Of a stretch of 64,000 nucleotides of DNA, positions 44,355 through 61,505 are shown one piece after another (the first letter of the stretch is position 1; every line of letters starts with the position of its first letter). Source of the DNA: Mallotus nudiflorus (Eukaryota; Streptophyta; Magnoliopsida; Malpighiales; Euphorbiaceae). The stretch covers positions 4,543,501 to 4,607,500 of the forward strand of contig CANTUR010000145.1 in NCBI GenBank assembly GCA_947683625.1, in the 5' to 3' direction. Under the pieces are notes generated by a model, which worked only from the letters and a program-made list of their open reading frames with translations, did no database searches and was not told the origin of the DNA. Position numbers and translations under genes: made by a program.

Positions 44355-47300
44355 TGTCACGACACAAAACAAGGGCCATGACTGGCATTAGGGAACGAGA
44401 ATTCTTTCGAATCCGGAACCCGTAGCAAACCTTAAAATAAAATAAAACATGCAATAATAATAATAACATAATTAAAATAATCTACAACAGAAATAAATCA
44501 TAAATAATTAAATAATAATCCACCACGAAATTTAAATCAATAACTCATCTTACATATATAAATAAACTTTTAATACAAATCCAGTTCAAATCCTTAAAAT
44601 ATACAACTCACACAATTATAGTATAACACCCTTTAACAATTTTACAACTACTGCAGTGTTTAGATTATAAAAATAAAACTTAAGCAAGCATATTACATGA
44701 TGAAGCCGGGGCAGAAGAAATCCGGCATATGAGTTTGCTATTGAGATCTGAAGGCGATGACTCTCCTGAAAAATAGTCAACGGAGGGAAGTCAGACCTCA
44801 TTGAGTGAATTGTTATAATATATATACATGCATACTAAATGACAATGCACATAGTCAATAATATATATAATAAATATATACATACAAGCAAATTCACACA
44901 AATGCAGCAAAACCATTTTTATATATTTTCTATTGAAAATCACAGTTTATGAAGGATTAAATAGAACCCTAGCAAATCGCAACTTCAAACAGTGTTAAAC
45001 AACACTTTAGCCATACAGGCTCACTTATTCCAAATATATTCACTTGTTCCATTTGGACAGTAGACTGGCCCCGAGACACTAAGTCAACCGAGCTCCAGCA
45101 GTTTGACTGTCAGTGTGATTGGCCCCGAGACACTTAGTCAACCGAGCTCCAGCAATCACACTCCCAAATCATATCTCACATCAAATCAAATTAATCAATC
45201 CAATCAATATCCACAAATAGGTTAGTAATATAGCCTAAATGCTATCGGCATACCAGTACGTACTCGATCCTAGTGCTACCCACTAGGTAGCACTTTCTAT
45301 TGATATCCTTCATTAAATATAAAACATACATTCATAAAATCAATGATGCATGATATTAAATAAAATAACAACATAAACTATATATATACTAGAAATATAC
45401 CAAAAATAAACCAAATATATTTCAAGTATATATACGTCAAACAAATCCAATATAATCGTAACATAAAGTAAATATATATTTAAAAATATTTTAAATATAA
45501 ATGTTTAATAAAGCATGCATATAATTTAAAATATATCGAAAATAACCCAAAAATAAACTAAAAATAAACTTAAGTACTAATTAAATTATTTATGTATATT
45601 TAATCAAAATAAAACATACATTTCTAAATGATGCACCCTAAAACATATATATATATAAAATAACAACTCACTATTTATTGCGCTCCTCGATACGGATCTG
45701 ACGGGCCTGGTCCACTAGGCCTCAATCTCGGTGCAACTAAACAAACAAACGACTATAGAATATCAGAATAAATCTATCAAAATTCCAAAGACTCGATCTA
45801 GAATACTAGACACATAATTAAAATAGGAATTCGACCGGACATCACGTTTTACGAAAATTCTACCGAAAATCCTGCAGAACCTCCCCTGTAAAACAGACAT
45901 CTCTCTACTCAAAGAGTAGAGCCGGTCCTACAAAGAATTACACTTCAAGAATAAACACATAATTCACAATCAAAACTCCTCGATCGGACTCCAAACTACA
46001 ATTTACCGATCGACGTCCACAATTTACAGAATATATACAAAAATACCAAAAATACCCTTATATAATAAAAATACATTTTATAAATCCAAAATATGTAATT
46101 AACCCTAAAACACGTTAAAAACCGATAAAAACTCATTTTATTAGAAAAATCGTATATTATATATATAATTGAAAATAATTTACGAAAAATAGTTTTAATT
46201 AGTTAAAAATACTAAATAATTTTTAGAAATCATTTTTATGCCCTAAATAACTATTCAAACCAATTTAATGACATTTTTAGCCAATTTAGTGTAAAATTAC
46301 CAAAATACCCCTATATTTACTAAAATTACTCAACAATTCATCAAAAATAATATAATTGCACAAAATTAATTTTCTCAACATATATTTCAATAATATCAAT
46401 AAATAAGCTCAATTAACCAATTAATTTCAATTAAACACATAATTAACCCTATTTTTCAAAATTACATAAACTTAATAAATTCCAAATAAATATATAAAAA
46501 TTCACAAAAATTACAAATAAATTTCTATAATTCATTTCAACACCTATAATCACCATAAAACACAATTTCATAATTTAATTAATTAATTTTCAAAAATTAG
46601 AAAATATTAATAAAATAATCAAAAATACCCAATAATTAAAATAATTTCCAAAAATTCTAAAAAAATTACAGCATGTAGATTGAGCTACAAGGATCAAATT
46701 TTGTGAAGGGAGTTTTCATGAATTAATCAAATTGGAGCTAAAAAAATTTGAAAACCCTAATAGGCCAAAAATGAAAACTAGACAAAAACCTTACCAAATC
46801 GAGTTTTAAGCTTAAAAGAAGCTTAGAATCATGTTCTATGGTGTCTGAGGGATTCAACGGCACCGGAATGATAGGTTTTGGTGGCCGAAAGCATGAGGTA
46901 CGGTGGAAGAAGCAACTCTCGGCCAAATCAAGTTTCTCGGCTTCACCGGCACCGGAGAGGGTGGAAGAGAGTGGTGGAGCTGCTGGAGGAAGAGGGTGAA
47001 CGTCCAGGAGGCACACCGACGGTAGTCGGTCGGAGTTGCAGCGGGATGGTGAGGTGTGGGACGATCGGTGATGGTGATGAATGTTAGGGGCAAGTTTTGT
47101 AAATTAAGGAAAGTATATATATATATATATATTATTAAAAATAATTAACAAAACCTAAAATTATTAAATATATGGATATATATGCATGTATATGTATCTA
47201 TTTTAATACGACCATTAAAATAGTGCATGGACTCATGCGAATTCGTAAATCTATTTAAAATAATTAATATTAAATTATTCACGTGTCAATTTCTTCGAAA

Positions 47301-47468
47301 ATACAATTCTGGGAAAATTTTTACGTAAAATACTTAAAACAATATAAAAAATTAAAATTAGCTTTAAACAAATAGCAACTCATAAAAAATATCATAAATA
47401 TATACAAAATTATTAATACTGCATATTCCGATACAGTATAAAAATATTTAAAAACTCGAAATATTATA
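44355..47468 (-). repeat. Tekay-type solo LTR, 3.1 kb
   Basis: Reversed LTR end TGTCACGACACAAAAC at left; reversed start (TATAATATTTCG on the minus strand) at right. ATACA at 44350-44354 and 47469-47473 is the target duplication. All blocks occur in reverse: twin stem-loops 45061-45162, multi-stem element about 45675-45735, hairpins 45838-45925, leader block about 46820-47095, U3 hairpin 47416-47439. No internal coding sequence, so a solo LTR. Confidence 0.92.
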
Positions 47469-47473
47469 ATACA

Positions 47474-49133
47474 ATACTAATAATTGGTTGAGAGAATTAT
47501 TATAAGGATAATATAATATTTTATATATATATTAATTACATTTCTGGATGTAAGTGCATATTTTTTAAATGACAATTAATTAAATTGGAACAAAGACAGT
47601 CCAAACTTAAAAGAAATTATTTTACACCGGAGCAATAAAGGCATAAGCTAAAATGAGAGAATACTGACATTAGAGATTTGTCAAAAAAAAAAAGGTTAAA
47701 TTCTACAGGTATGTTCAAATATGACATTTTTTACTCTTAAAAAAAAAATGACATTTATCAAATGATATTATAATTATTATTGTTATCTTATATTTAAAAA
47801 CTAAACATAATTAGCATTTAATATTTTTAATTTGTTGATCCTCACCATAATTAAACAAATATATGCTTTTAATATTATTTATTTATTACATCATATATTT
47901 TTTAGTTTTTTCATAAAAAAAAATTTTGCAATCTAATTAATTTTTCAAATAAATAATTAGTATTTTGGCACAAAGTTTAATTTCTGCTGGGATTAAACTT
48001 GTGCAAAGATTTAGAAGTTTAGTTTTGTATCAAACAAATCTTGGGCACACGCATTGCATAAATTACCAACTTGCGCATTGGTGACATGTGACGTACTTGA
48101 GGTGGAGAGGCAGGCTGCTTGAAGTAGCTACAGGTGGTGGCAGTAGGGGCATGTGGTGTGCCGGAGGAGGGGATGAGGGGCCTGTCACGTGCTAGAGGTG
48201 TAGATGTGCTAATAGAAGTGGTCCGCCCAAAGTTGGTCCTTTTCTGTGTAGGACAAACTCAAATAGGCTGTATGGTTGGAAGAGAAAGATCGGCCATGTC
48301 TACTTTTAACCTTTGGGATTTTTTCATAAATGTATCATAATAATAATAATAATAAAATTTTTTCAGATAAATATATACATATCAAAATGTAAAAACAAAC
48401 AAATCTTTTAATATTGGTTTTTTAATTTTTTTTTTTAAATGTACCACTTTTTTTTTCCAAGTGGTCTTCATCTTTCTTAATGTTTTTTTACTTTTTTTTT
48501 AACGTATTTTTTCTTCAAACATTTTTTTTCAATGTTTTATTTTTCTTTAAATGTCTTATTTCTTTCTCACTCTTTTTCAATTTACTTCAATTGCAATGTT
48601 TTGTTTTTAATTTTTGGAAACAGTAACTTCAATTAAAATATATATCTTTTTTTTACTCTTTCGTTCTTCGACTGATGAGCATAAATTAAATATCTTCAAC
48701 TATTATAACAAGCAATAAAAAAAAATTCCGCTTTTAATTATATTCTTAAAGAATAAGGGTTTTAGTTTTTTGATTAATTTGATTTGTTTATTAACATGTC
48801 TAACAAGTTTTTGTTGAATGTTGTTTTTTTAATTGTTCTTTTATTAAGGTCGTAAATAAATTTTTTACTTTAATTAATATTAATAATAAAAATAATATAT
48901 TTTTTTGATATATTTCATAATTTTTTATGTTATTTTTTATTTTAAAGAAAAAAATAAAAATCAACAAATAGAAACAACTAAAAACAACAATTGAAACAAT
49001 AAAATAACAAAATCAACAAAATTTTGGGGTTGTTAATTTTTATTGATTTTTATTGTTTTTTCATTAGTGTTTCATTATTAATAATAAAATTAAGGCCATA
49101 GATAATCTTTTTACTTTTATTAGTATTAATGAC
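47474..49133. other. AT-rich DNA with a local duplication
   Basis: No gene recognised; the open frame 48134-48340 has no familiar feature. A segment of about 230 bp from 48838 is repeated from about 49084, and that second copy is interrupted by the 49139-53851 LTR, resuming at 53857-53946. Confidence 0.5.
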
Positions 49134-49276
49134 AAAAATGTTATAACCCAAATTTTGATAAATTATTAAATTAATTTATAAGATTTGCAGTATTAATAAG
49201 TATTTTATTAAATTGTTATATTATGATTAATTTGTGAAATTAAATTAAATTCAAGTGTTATTATTTAATTTATTAT

Positions 49277-51177
<1,901 letters not shown>

Positions 51178-51222
51178 ATTATTAAAGATATTATTTTATT
51201 TTACTTTTTCCTTTTCTACTTT

Positions 51223-51264
<42 letters not shown>

Positions 51265-53946
51265 AAATTTTCCTTCCCTCCTGTTTTCTTTTCCTTCCTT
51301 CACACTTCTCTTCCTTTTCTTCTTCTATGCACAAAACGTGAACTAGGCCCTTCCCTCTACACAATGGAACTAGACATCGCCACCGTCATTTCTCTTCTGC
51401 TCGTTGACACCACCTTTCCTTCCTCCCGCCGATGTCTTCTCTTCCCTCTCTTTCTTATTTCTTCTCGGCATTGTTACCTTCCAGAGGTTGTCGATAACGT
51501 TTTCAGCAGTGGTTGAAGTTCCCACTAGTCTCATTTGAAAGCTGGTTTCATGGGCTTCATTTCCCCTAAGGTAATTTTATTGATTAACTTCAAATTCAGC
51601 ACCAATTTTGGATAATTGATTCTAGGGTTCTTAGTTTCAATTATTGATTTTGTGTTTAATTGGTTTGATTCTTGTTAAATTGACTTTAGTTTAGTTAAAT
51701 TGAAGTTGTAAACTTTCCAAAAATGTATTTAAATTCTATTTTGGAGATAGTTGAAATTTGAGCACTATTCTGAGCTCAGTTACTGTTCACGGGTACTATT
51801 TCCTGCTTGGAAATGTGTTTTGTTTTTTAATAAATTCTACTAATTATGTTAAGAATATATCGTAAAGAAAGTTTGTTGAAATTATGCGCCGAATATTCAT
51901 TATGAATTTTTAAATGTTTATGTAAAAATTGGATTTTTGGAAAAATTGGTAAATTTTATATTTTAATTGAAATTATTGTTAATTATTATGTTTTGGAAAT
52001 TTTTGAGTAATAAATAGTATTAAAATAATTTTTATGAATTATTTACTATTTATATCTAATTAATAATAATTTATGGAAATATATTCAAATAATAATTTTA
52101 CCTATTATTTTTATGATTAAATGAATTCTTAGCTATTTTTATTATATAATTGGGCAATTTTAAATAATTATTTGTAATTTATGCTATTTGATTTCGAATA
52201 TTTTAAAAATGGATTTTTATTAATATTATTTAATTATATGTGGGATTTTATTATTTATTTTGAAATAAATATCTTTGAATAAATTGAATTGTGGTATTTT
52301 ATGATTTTTATGAGTTTTGGTGAATTATTAGTAGTTATTATTATTATTTTATTCATTTTAATTTTGATGGTTCTTAATTGGGCAATAAATGTAGTGTGGG
52401 ACATAATCCGAGAAGTTGAGCATTTTGAGTATTTGAAGTGTGTTTGCGTGTAGGATCGGCTCTACTTTTAGTAGAGAGACGTCTGTTTTATAGAGGAGAC
52501 TTTGCCGAATTTTCTGTAAAATTCTAGTAAAACATGACATTGGATCGATCATGAGTTTTGATTTTTGTTGAGTCGTGTCCTAGATTTAGTTGTTCTCTAA
52601 AAATTCTAGAAGTATAAATTAGGATTTAGATTCTAATATATTGTTACTTTTATTATTTTTCACAGTTTTCGCGTGCTAGGCTTATCAAACCAGGCTAGCC
52701 GAACTAGGGTAAAGGAGCACACTTGAACTGTGAGTTATTATGAAATGTATACATTGCATGTAGATAAATATTGTGAGCATACATATATTTTAATAAATAT
52801 GAATTTAATTGTGCTTTTTTTCATTAAATGATATTTATTATTGTTAACATTCAAATATATGCTTTCATACATAATTGAGAATATTTATTTTGAATAAAGT
52901 ATGCTGTTATATTTTATTATGAAATTTTGATTATTTTATTATGAAATAACATTTTTGGAGGATAGTCATAGAACGTGCTACCTGGCGGGTCACGTTAGGG
53001 CTATTGCGAAATAGTACACTAGAATTAGGCTTTGAACGTTGATATAGAAATTATGATTGTTGTGAATTGTGGATGATAAGGGATATGATTGTGAATCCTC
53101 GGCTGACCTGTAGGGTACTTAGGGTCAGTTAGCATCGGTAGTGGAACTACAAATTTTTGATTGACCCTTTGTGTACTTGAGGCCAGTTCACTACCAAAAA
53201 GTTGAATAAAGAATATTTTGGAGATATGGAAAGCCTGTTGGCTAAGGAAATATAGTGATCAAGGTTGCGAAAAATTTAGGGATTCTGCTCCGATCCTTCA
53301 CCCAAAATTCTTCTACAATTATTGTTATAATAAAAAAATGAATTTCAAGCATCTGTATAAAATGCATGTATATGTTAAAAAAATGTATATATTATTATAC
53401 TAATGCTTGAGTATCTATGTCTTTAGGTTGCGTGTATATATAATAATAATTCACTCAGTAATGTTTAACCCCTCTTAATATTTTTTAGAGGATCTTTTAC
53501 CTCATACTTCCCTGTTAAACCTCTTTATCGGACTCCTTCCTTCTCGGCCGACTTATGTAAATATTGAACTGTTACTTTTCTTATATTTTAGTAAATGTTG
53601 TAGTAGTAGTGCTTTTTATTGTAGTACCTGATACTATATTAGATAGTGATTTTGTATTTAAAGAGTTGTATGAATATATTTTATTAGGTTATGATATAGA
53701 TATTTCTTTTATTAATTAAAGTTTTAATTCTGAGAGATTTTTGGGTTATGTTTGCATATGAATTTATTTTTAAGGCTTGCTATGGGTTCCAGATTCATGA
53801 AAATTCTCGTTCCCTAGTGTCAGTCGTGACTCTTCGGTTTGGGTCATAACAAAAAAATAATTTTTTTATATATTTCATACTTTTTTTTGTTGTTATTTTT
53901 TATTTTTAATAAAAATAAACATACAAAAACAACTAAAAACAGCAAC

Positions 53947-56900
53947 TGTCATAACCCAAACTAGGAGTCATGACCGGCGCTAGGGAACAGGAATTCTTTC
54001 GAATCCAGAACCCGTAGCAAGCCTTAGAAAATAAAATCATGCAATAATTAAATAAAAGTATGACCAAATTAAAATTTTTCTGAATCAATATATAAAATAA
54101 ATACTCTAATTCCTTTTATAAATGAATACATAGTCGTACAATGTTCAAATACGAATTCTCAGAGTATTTAATATCTAAATAAAATAATAAACTTCCAATA
54201 TAATAACACTACTACTGCAGTTTCTAGAATACAATTTAAAGTTCAAAATATACACTTGCATAAAATAGCCGGGACTGAAGAACACCGGCGAGGAACTCTA
54301 TAACTAAGGTCTGACGATATGGGATCTCCTGAAAAAAAATAATTGAGGGGGGGTCAGACCTCACTGAGTGAATTATTATACTATATATACATGCAAACTA
54401 AACCATAACAATTAGGCATTCTTATATATATATGTATATACACACATTTCACACGAATGCCAAACTTTGCTTTTATAAATATACTAAATGTAGAAAAAGT
54501 TTGTTTTAATTCATGAAGGATCCATAGAACCCTAAATAATAACAACCTCAAACAATCCCATCATCACTCTAGCCATGCAGGCTCACTTGATTCCAAATAG
54601 AACACTTATCCCAATTTGGACAGCAGATTGGCCCCGAGACACTAAGTCGACCGAGCTCCAGCAGTCTGGCTGTCTGTGTGATTGGCCCCGAGACACTTGG
54701 TCAACCAAGCTCCAGTAATCACACTATCTATCACCTCACATCTCAATCAACCCAATAGATCATTCAATTCACTTATGGATAGTAGATTGGCCCCGAGACA
54801 CTAAGTCAACCGAGCTCCAACAGTCTGACTGTCAGTGTGATTGGCCCCGTAATCACACTATCTAATATACCATTAATCTTAGTCAAATCAATTAAATCAA
54901 TTATAATCACCCAATTTTAATTCTCACTCAATCCTTATCTATCGTATCGATACGTACACGATCCTAGTGCTGCCCACTAGGAAGCACGTTCTATTGATAT
55001 CCTTCACTTTGAATAAATCATTCATTCAGAAAATAATTAGTGTAGAACAATATTCATAATAGTAAAACCAACCATATATATATATATATACCAAAAATAT
55101 ACCTAAAATATACCTAGTATATTTCAGGTATATATATATATATATGTGTGTCAAATAAAATACGAAATAAACTAAAGATAAATCATTAATATAGTTAAAA
55201 ACAATTTAAATGAGTAACAATAATATAACATGCATTATCTTAAAAATATACTTAAATATGCAAAAGATATACCCTAAGTACACAAATCATTTAATAAAAC
55301 ATTTATGTATAAATATTCATTTAAATACGTGTTTGTGTTTAACATATATTCACAAATATACTAAAAATAAACCTAATTATCTAGCATGCATATATCAAAA
55401 ATAAACCCTAAATATACCACTAATATGCTAGGTTTAATTTAATAAATAAAACATTTATTTATTTGGAAATAAATAAAAATATACCAAAAATAAACTTAAA
55501 AATAATTTAAGTGTAGGTTTATAATTTAACATGCAATTATTTAAGAATAAACCTAAAATCTACTAAAACTATACCTAAGGTATACTAATCATTTAATAAA
55601 ATAATTATGTCTAAGTGTACATTTTAAAACATGTGTATATTACTCAAATGTATTAAACCTAAACCTAATTGTTTAATGTGCATATATATACAGTATAATA
55701 ACTCACATGTTAGCGCTCCACGAGACAAACTCGACGGGCCTGATCCGTTAGGCCTCGGTCTTGGCGCAACTAAACAAACAAATGAAAATATGAAATCAAA
55801 ATAAATTTAATGGAAATTCCAAAGACTCGATCTAGAATTTTAGACACAGAATTAGAATAGGAATTTGACCGGATATCACGTTTTATGAGAATTCTATCAA
55901 AAATCCGGCAGAACCTCCCTTGTAAAACGGACATCTCTGTACTCAAAGAGTAGAGCCGGTCCTACAAAGAAAACACACTTCGAATATAACACTCTCCCAA
56001 TTCCTCGGTCGAGATCCCAAACTATAATTTTTCCCGACCGAGGTCCACAATTCACCACAAGATACAATAAAATATATAAATTCAACAAATACCAAAAATA
56101 CCCTTTAAATATCAAAATTTGGCAATTTAAGCATTAAAAACATTAAAAATAATTATTTTACCTGTAATTACTTAAAAATCCTAATGATAATATAATATAA
56201 GTAAAAATCGATATTTCTTGAAAAATACACCAATATTAATAAAATTCATTTTCTAAATCCAAATTACTTAATTAATCCATAGACATACTAAAAGTTACTA
56301 AAAACCCATTTATTTACAAAAATAATATATCATATATAATTTGAAAATAATTTTTTAAAAAAATAGTATTAATTAGTTAAAAATAGTAATTAATTTGTAA
56401 AAATTATTTTTATACTTCAAATAATCATTAAAACCAATTAAATTTAATATTTAGCTAAAATCACTACCAAATTACCAAAATGCCCCTAATATACAAAAAT
56501 ACTGATAAAGTAATAATAATATTCAAAAATTTAATAAAAATTATGTAATTTCTCAAAATTTATTTCTTCAACATATTATTCACTAAAATCAACAAATACA
56601 CCTAATTAACAAACAATTTCTATAAAAATACATGTTTAATCTATTAATCCCAAAATACACATACCCATATAAAATTCCATAAAATTATATAAATTCATAA
56701 AAATTATTTTATAAATAAATAACATTTTAATATCAACTCAAACACACAATTAACCTTTAAATTCATCCAAAATACTCATTTAATTCAATACTTCAAAATT
56801 TACATAAACTATAAATATTTCTGAAAATTATATAATAATTCTCAAAAATTAATTTCTCAACATTATAATTACCAACAACATATAGCATCAATAATTTAAC

Positions 56901-57482
56901 CAAATTTATAATTAAAATACTTAATTAACAAAAGTTTTAATAATTAACAATTAAATATAAAATAATCAAAAAAAAATTAATCAAAACAATTTGGATCAAC
57001 TCAAAATTAACCAAATAATTAAACTAAATACTGAATAATTAAATACATAATATATAAATTAACTAAACTCAAAATCAACCTAAAAACTACCAAAAACAAC
57101 CACCTAACAACTGCCCTTTCCAAACATCAACCCACACTTACTAAGCAAGAAGATCAATAACTGAAGAATGCTGGAAATGCTGCCATGTCCGGTGACAGCA
57201 GGTGGAGGTGGTGGCAGAGCTGGCGTCGCGACAGAGGGCTGCTGCTGCAGGCAACCATCGTGCGAGGAGGAGCTGCTGCAGCTGGTGCTGCTGTCCCTCG
57301 GCTTCAACAGCCTCTCCAGCAGTTGCCGGCATCCAGAGGGAGGTGGGAAGGCTGATGATCGACCGGTGGTGGAAGTGTGGCGGTGCAGGGAGGTCACGCA
57401 CAGTGACAGGTGGAGATGGGGTGGGAAGATGGGTTTGATATGGTGTATTTCTTGTGTGAGGGAATATATATATATATATATA
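53947..57482 (-). repeat. 3' LTR of the minus-strand Tekay-type element, distal part
   Basis: It carries the LTR blocks in reverse: twin stem-loops twice (54624-54724 and 54783-54858), multi-stem element 55715-55780, hairpins 55870-55955, and a GC-rich leader block 57130-57450 whose sequence is unlike that of the young family but which again ends in a donor-like GTAAGT (minus, near 57140). The glutamine/serine-like frames in that block are unsupported as genes. Confidence 0.82.
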
Positions 57483-60400
57483 TGTAATATCCCGTGTTTT
57501 TAAAATATATTTACACTGTACCGGGATATGCAGTGTTAATAATTTCTGTATATTATATGATATTTTTATGAGTTAATATGTATTTAAAACCTATTTTAAT
57601 TACTGTGTATTATTTTCAGTGTTTTACGTAAAATTTTCCCGGGACTTGCAATTTCGGGGAAATTTTCACGTAAACAATGTATTATTAATTATTTTAAATG
57701 TATTTACGGACTTGCATGAACTCATGCGTATTTTTAAATTATTAAATAAAGCCTGTGTGTGTATATTTATTTAATTAGGGTTTATTATTACCCTAATATT
57801 TTATTAATTATTTATTTGTTTTATTGTTATTTAATTAATTTTATTTAGTATAAATTATTAAAATATTAAATTTTATGTGTGTGGTGTATATTTGATGTGT
57901 GTAATTTAATATTATTTTATTATATAGTGTAAAGTATATATATATACATATAAACATTAAAATTTGTCAAATTACAAAAGAATTGGAAAATTACACATTT
58001 GCCCCCGACTACTCCTTCTTCCCCGATCACCTTCTCCTCGCCGTCCGGACGCCTGTCACGCCATTTCTTCTCCATGGGTGTGCCGTCCGGTGTGCCGTCC
58101 GGTGTGCCACCATCTTCCCCAACCATTTCCGCCGCCTGAGGTAGCCGTTTCCGGCGCTTGGAAGTCGATTTTGGCCGGAGAAGCTGAAAATCGATCCACC
58201 GTCGATCACGCCGATTCCGGCCACCGTTTTCGACACCGCCGGTCTCTTTCTTCTCCTTGAGCTCCGGTGAATGTGATTCTAGCTTTGGTTTGAGCTTAAA
58301 TGGTCTAGAATTGCCTAGGTTTCGATTTTGTCAATTTCGGCCTATTAGGGTTTTTGATTTTTTTGAGCTTCGAATTGATTGATTCATGAAAAATCTCTTC
58401 ACAAATGTTGTTCCTAGTAGCTCAATCTACATGTATGAATTTTTTTATAATTTTTGGAGATTTTTTGGATTTTTGGGTATTTTTGAATATTTTAATATTA
58501 TTTTCTAATTTTCGGAAATTAATTATTTAAATTATGAAATTGGAGTTTATGGTTAAATTAGGTGTTGAAATGAATTATAGGAATTTATTTGGAATTTTTA
58601 TGAATTTCTAAGTATTTATTTTGAATTATTGAAGTTTATGTGATTTTGAGAAATTAGGGTTAAATGTGTTTTTATTTGAATTTAATTGGTTAATTGAGTT
58701 TAATTATTAATATTATTGATAAATATGTTGAGATAATTAATTTTGGATAATTTTATGATTTTTGGTGAATTTTTGAAGTAATTTAAGTATATTTATATAT
58801 ATAGGGGTATTTTGGTAATTTTACCCTAAATTGTCTAAAAAAATGTAATTTAATTGGTTTTAATAATTATTTAAGGTATAAAAATGATTTATATAAATTA
58901 TTTAGTATTTTTAACTAATTAAAACTATTTTTCGTGAATTATTTTCAATTATATATATAATATACGGTTTTTCTAATAAAATGAGTTTTTATTGGTTTTT
59001 ACAATGTTTCAAGGTTAATTATGTAATTTCTACCTATGAGATGTATTTCTAGATTTTAAGGATATTTTTGGTATATCTGGAATATGTTCTGTATTGTGGA
59101 CCCCGATCGGTGGACTGTAGTTTGGAGTCTGACCGTGGGATTTTGATTGTGTTGAGCCTATTTTTCGAAGTGTATTTCTTTGCAGGGTCGGCTCTACTCT
59201 TTTGAGTAGAGAGATGTCCATTTTACAGGGGAGGTTCTGCCGGATTTTCGGTAGAATTCTCGTAAAATATGATGTCCAGTCGAACCCTAATTTCTGATTC
59301 TGTGTTAAATACTCTAGATTGAATTCTAGGATTTCTGTTAGAGTTTATTCTGATGTCGATTATTTATTGCTTGTTTAGTTGCGCCGAGACCGAGGGCTAG
59401 TGGACCAGGCCCGTCGGACCTGTCTCGTGGAGCGCATTAGGTGAGTTACTATACTATATATATATGCTTAGGATGCATGATTTAAAAATGCATGTTTTAT
59501 GTTGATTAAATATGCATAAATAATTTGATTATTTCTTAAGTTTACATTAATTATATTTTTGGTTTATTTTTGGTATATACTAAATTATATGCATATTTTG
59601 TGAATAAAATATATTTAAAATGTTTTTAAATATATTTCCAGCTTAATTTATAATTTGATTGAATGTATTTGATATATATATACTCGAAATATACCTGGTT
59701 TACTTTTGGTATATTTTCGGTATATATATATGGTTTATATTGCTATTTCATTTAAATTCATGCATCATTTATTGTGAATGAATGATTTATATTATTAATG
59801 AAGGATATCGATAGAACATGCTACCTAGTGGGCAGCACTAGGACCGAGTACGTACCGGTACGCCTATAGCTTTAGGCTATATTACTAACTATTTGTGGAT
59901 ATTGATTTGATATGATTATTTGATATGTGAGATGTGGTTTGGGTGTGATTGTTGGAGCTCAGTTGACCAAGTGTCTCGGGGCCAATCACACTGGCAGTTA
60001 GACTGCTGGAGCTCGGTTGACTTAGTGTCTCGGGGTCAGTCTACTGTCTAAATGGATTAAGTGGATATACTTGGAATAAGTGAGCCTATGTGGCTAGAGT
60101 GTTGTTTAACACTATTTTCTGAGGTTGCGATATTCTAGGGTTCTATGTGATCCTTCATAAAAGATGATTTTCAGATAAAATATATAAAAATGATTTTATT
60201 GCATCTGTGTGTAATTGCCTGTATATATACATATTATATATATTGTTGACTGTATGCATTATCACTTAGTGTGTATGTATATATATTATAGTAATTCACT
60301 CAGTGAGGTCTGACTCCCCTCCGTTGACTATTTTTCAGGAGAGTCAACTTCTTCAGACCTCAGTAGCAGGTCGATACGTCGGATTTCTTCCGCCCCGGCT

Positions 60401-60735
60401 TCTTTATGTAAATTATATACTTGAGTCTTATTTATTTTATCTAGACACTGCAGTAGTTGTGAATTACAGTATTGGATTTCATGTATTTTATTTTAAAGAG
60501 ATGTATTATGCTGAAACTGGATTTGTATTAAAGATTATATATCTATGGGATGAGATTTGATTTAAATCCAATTGATGTGAATAACATTATGATATTATGA
60601 TTTTTATTTCCGCTGCATTTATTATATGATTATTGTTATTGCATGATTTATTTTATTTTTAGGCTTGCTACGGGTTCCGGATTCGAAAGAATTCCCGTTC
60701 CCTAGCGCCGGTCATGGCCCCTATTTTGGGTCGTG

Positions 60736-60738
<3 letters not shown>
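57483..60738 (+). repeat. young Tekay solo LTR in a TA microsatellite
   Basis: It starts TGTAATATCCCG, ends GGGTCGTGACA and matches 5712-8954 closely throughout. ATATA lies on both sides (57478-57482, 60739-60743), but the target is a TA repeat, so the duplication is only consistent. There is no internal region. All hairpins and GT...AG signals are as in the reference copy; the twin stem-loop is at 59943-60043. Confidence 0.95.
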
Positions 60739-60772
<34 letters not shown>

Positions 60773-61082
60773 TTTATGACATAATATAATATAAATTTAG
60801 TTTAAACAAATCTCTACCACTAAAAATAAAAATTTCCCATTTATATATATACATACATACATACATACACATATATTTACACTCAGACAAAAAAAAAATA
60901 ATAAACACATAAATATTAACTAATAACAATACATAAAGCATTACTTAAAAGTAATAATAATATAAGTCATAATTATTAAATAATTAATAACACAATTAAT
61001 ATATATTTAATAAAATAGAAATAGTACTAATAACTTTCATATATAACAATGAAAATAATAATATTACTATTGGTAGTGGAAT

Positions 61083-61121
<39 letters not shown>

Positions 61122-61163
61122 TACATAAATAACATCAAGTAATAAAATAATATTAATGCTTAA

Positions 61164-61230
<67 letters not shown>

Positions 61231-61493
61231 TTTATAATAACAATAAAATATTCATGCACTAAATTAACATTATTAAAATAATAGTATTCGGAAATAATAA
61301 ATATACATAATGGAATTTAAACATCCAAAATAATAAATTCCAAATTAATATATTTACGTAGAAAATTTAATTAAACATAAAATAGTAATACTAAATCACA
61401 ACATAATAAAATAACTAAATATAACTTTTAAACTTTATTAACACTGCATATCTCATTATTTAATAAAATAAATTAAAAACAAGGGTTATTACA
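60739..61493 (-). repeat. U3 part of the minus-strand Tekay-type 3' LTR
   Basis: Very AT-rich, with TA runs (60739-60768, 61087-61115) and an AAT run (61165-61230). The right edge is the LTR start on the minus strand, TGTAATAACCC, with a remnant of the U3 pattern (GAGATATGCAGTGTTAATAA). Confidence 0.72.
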
Positions 61494-61505
61494 GTCTCTC
61501 CTCCT

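Noticed and set aside
48134..48340. 68-codon plus-strand frame
   Set aside because: No motif, no neighbours and no repeat match; indistinguishable from chance.
57104..57503. GC-rich frames on both strands that could look like a small host gene
   Set aside because: Position corresponds to the leader block of a minus-strand LTR; no recognisable domain.
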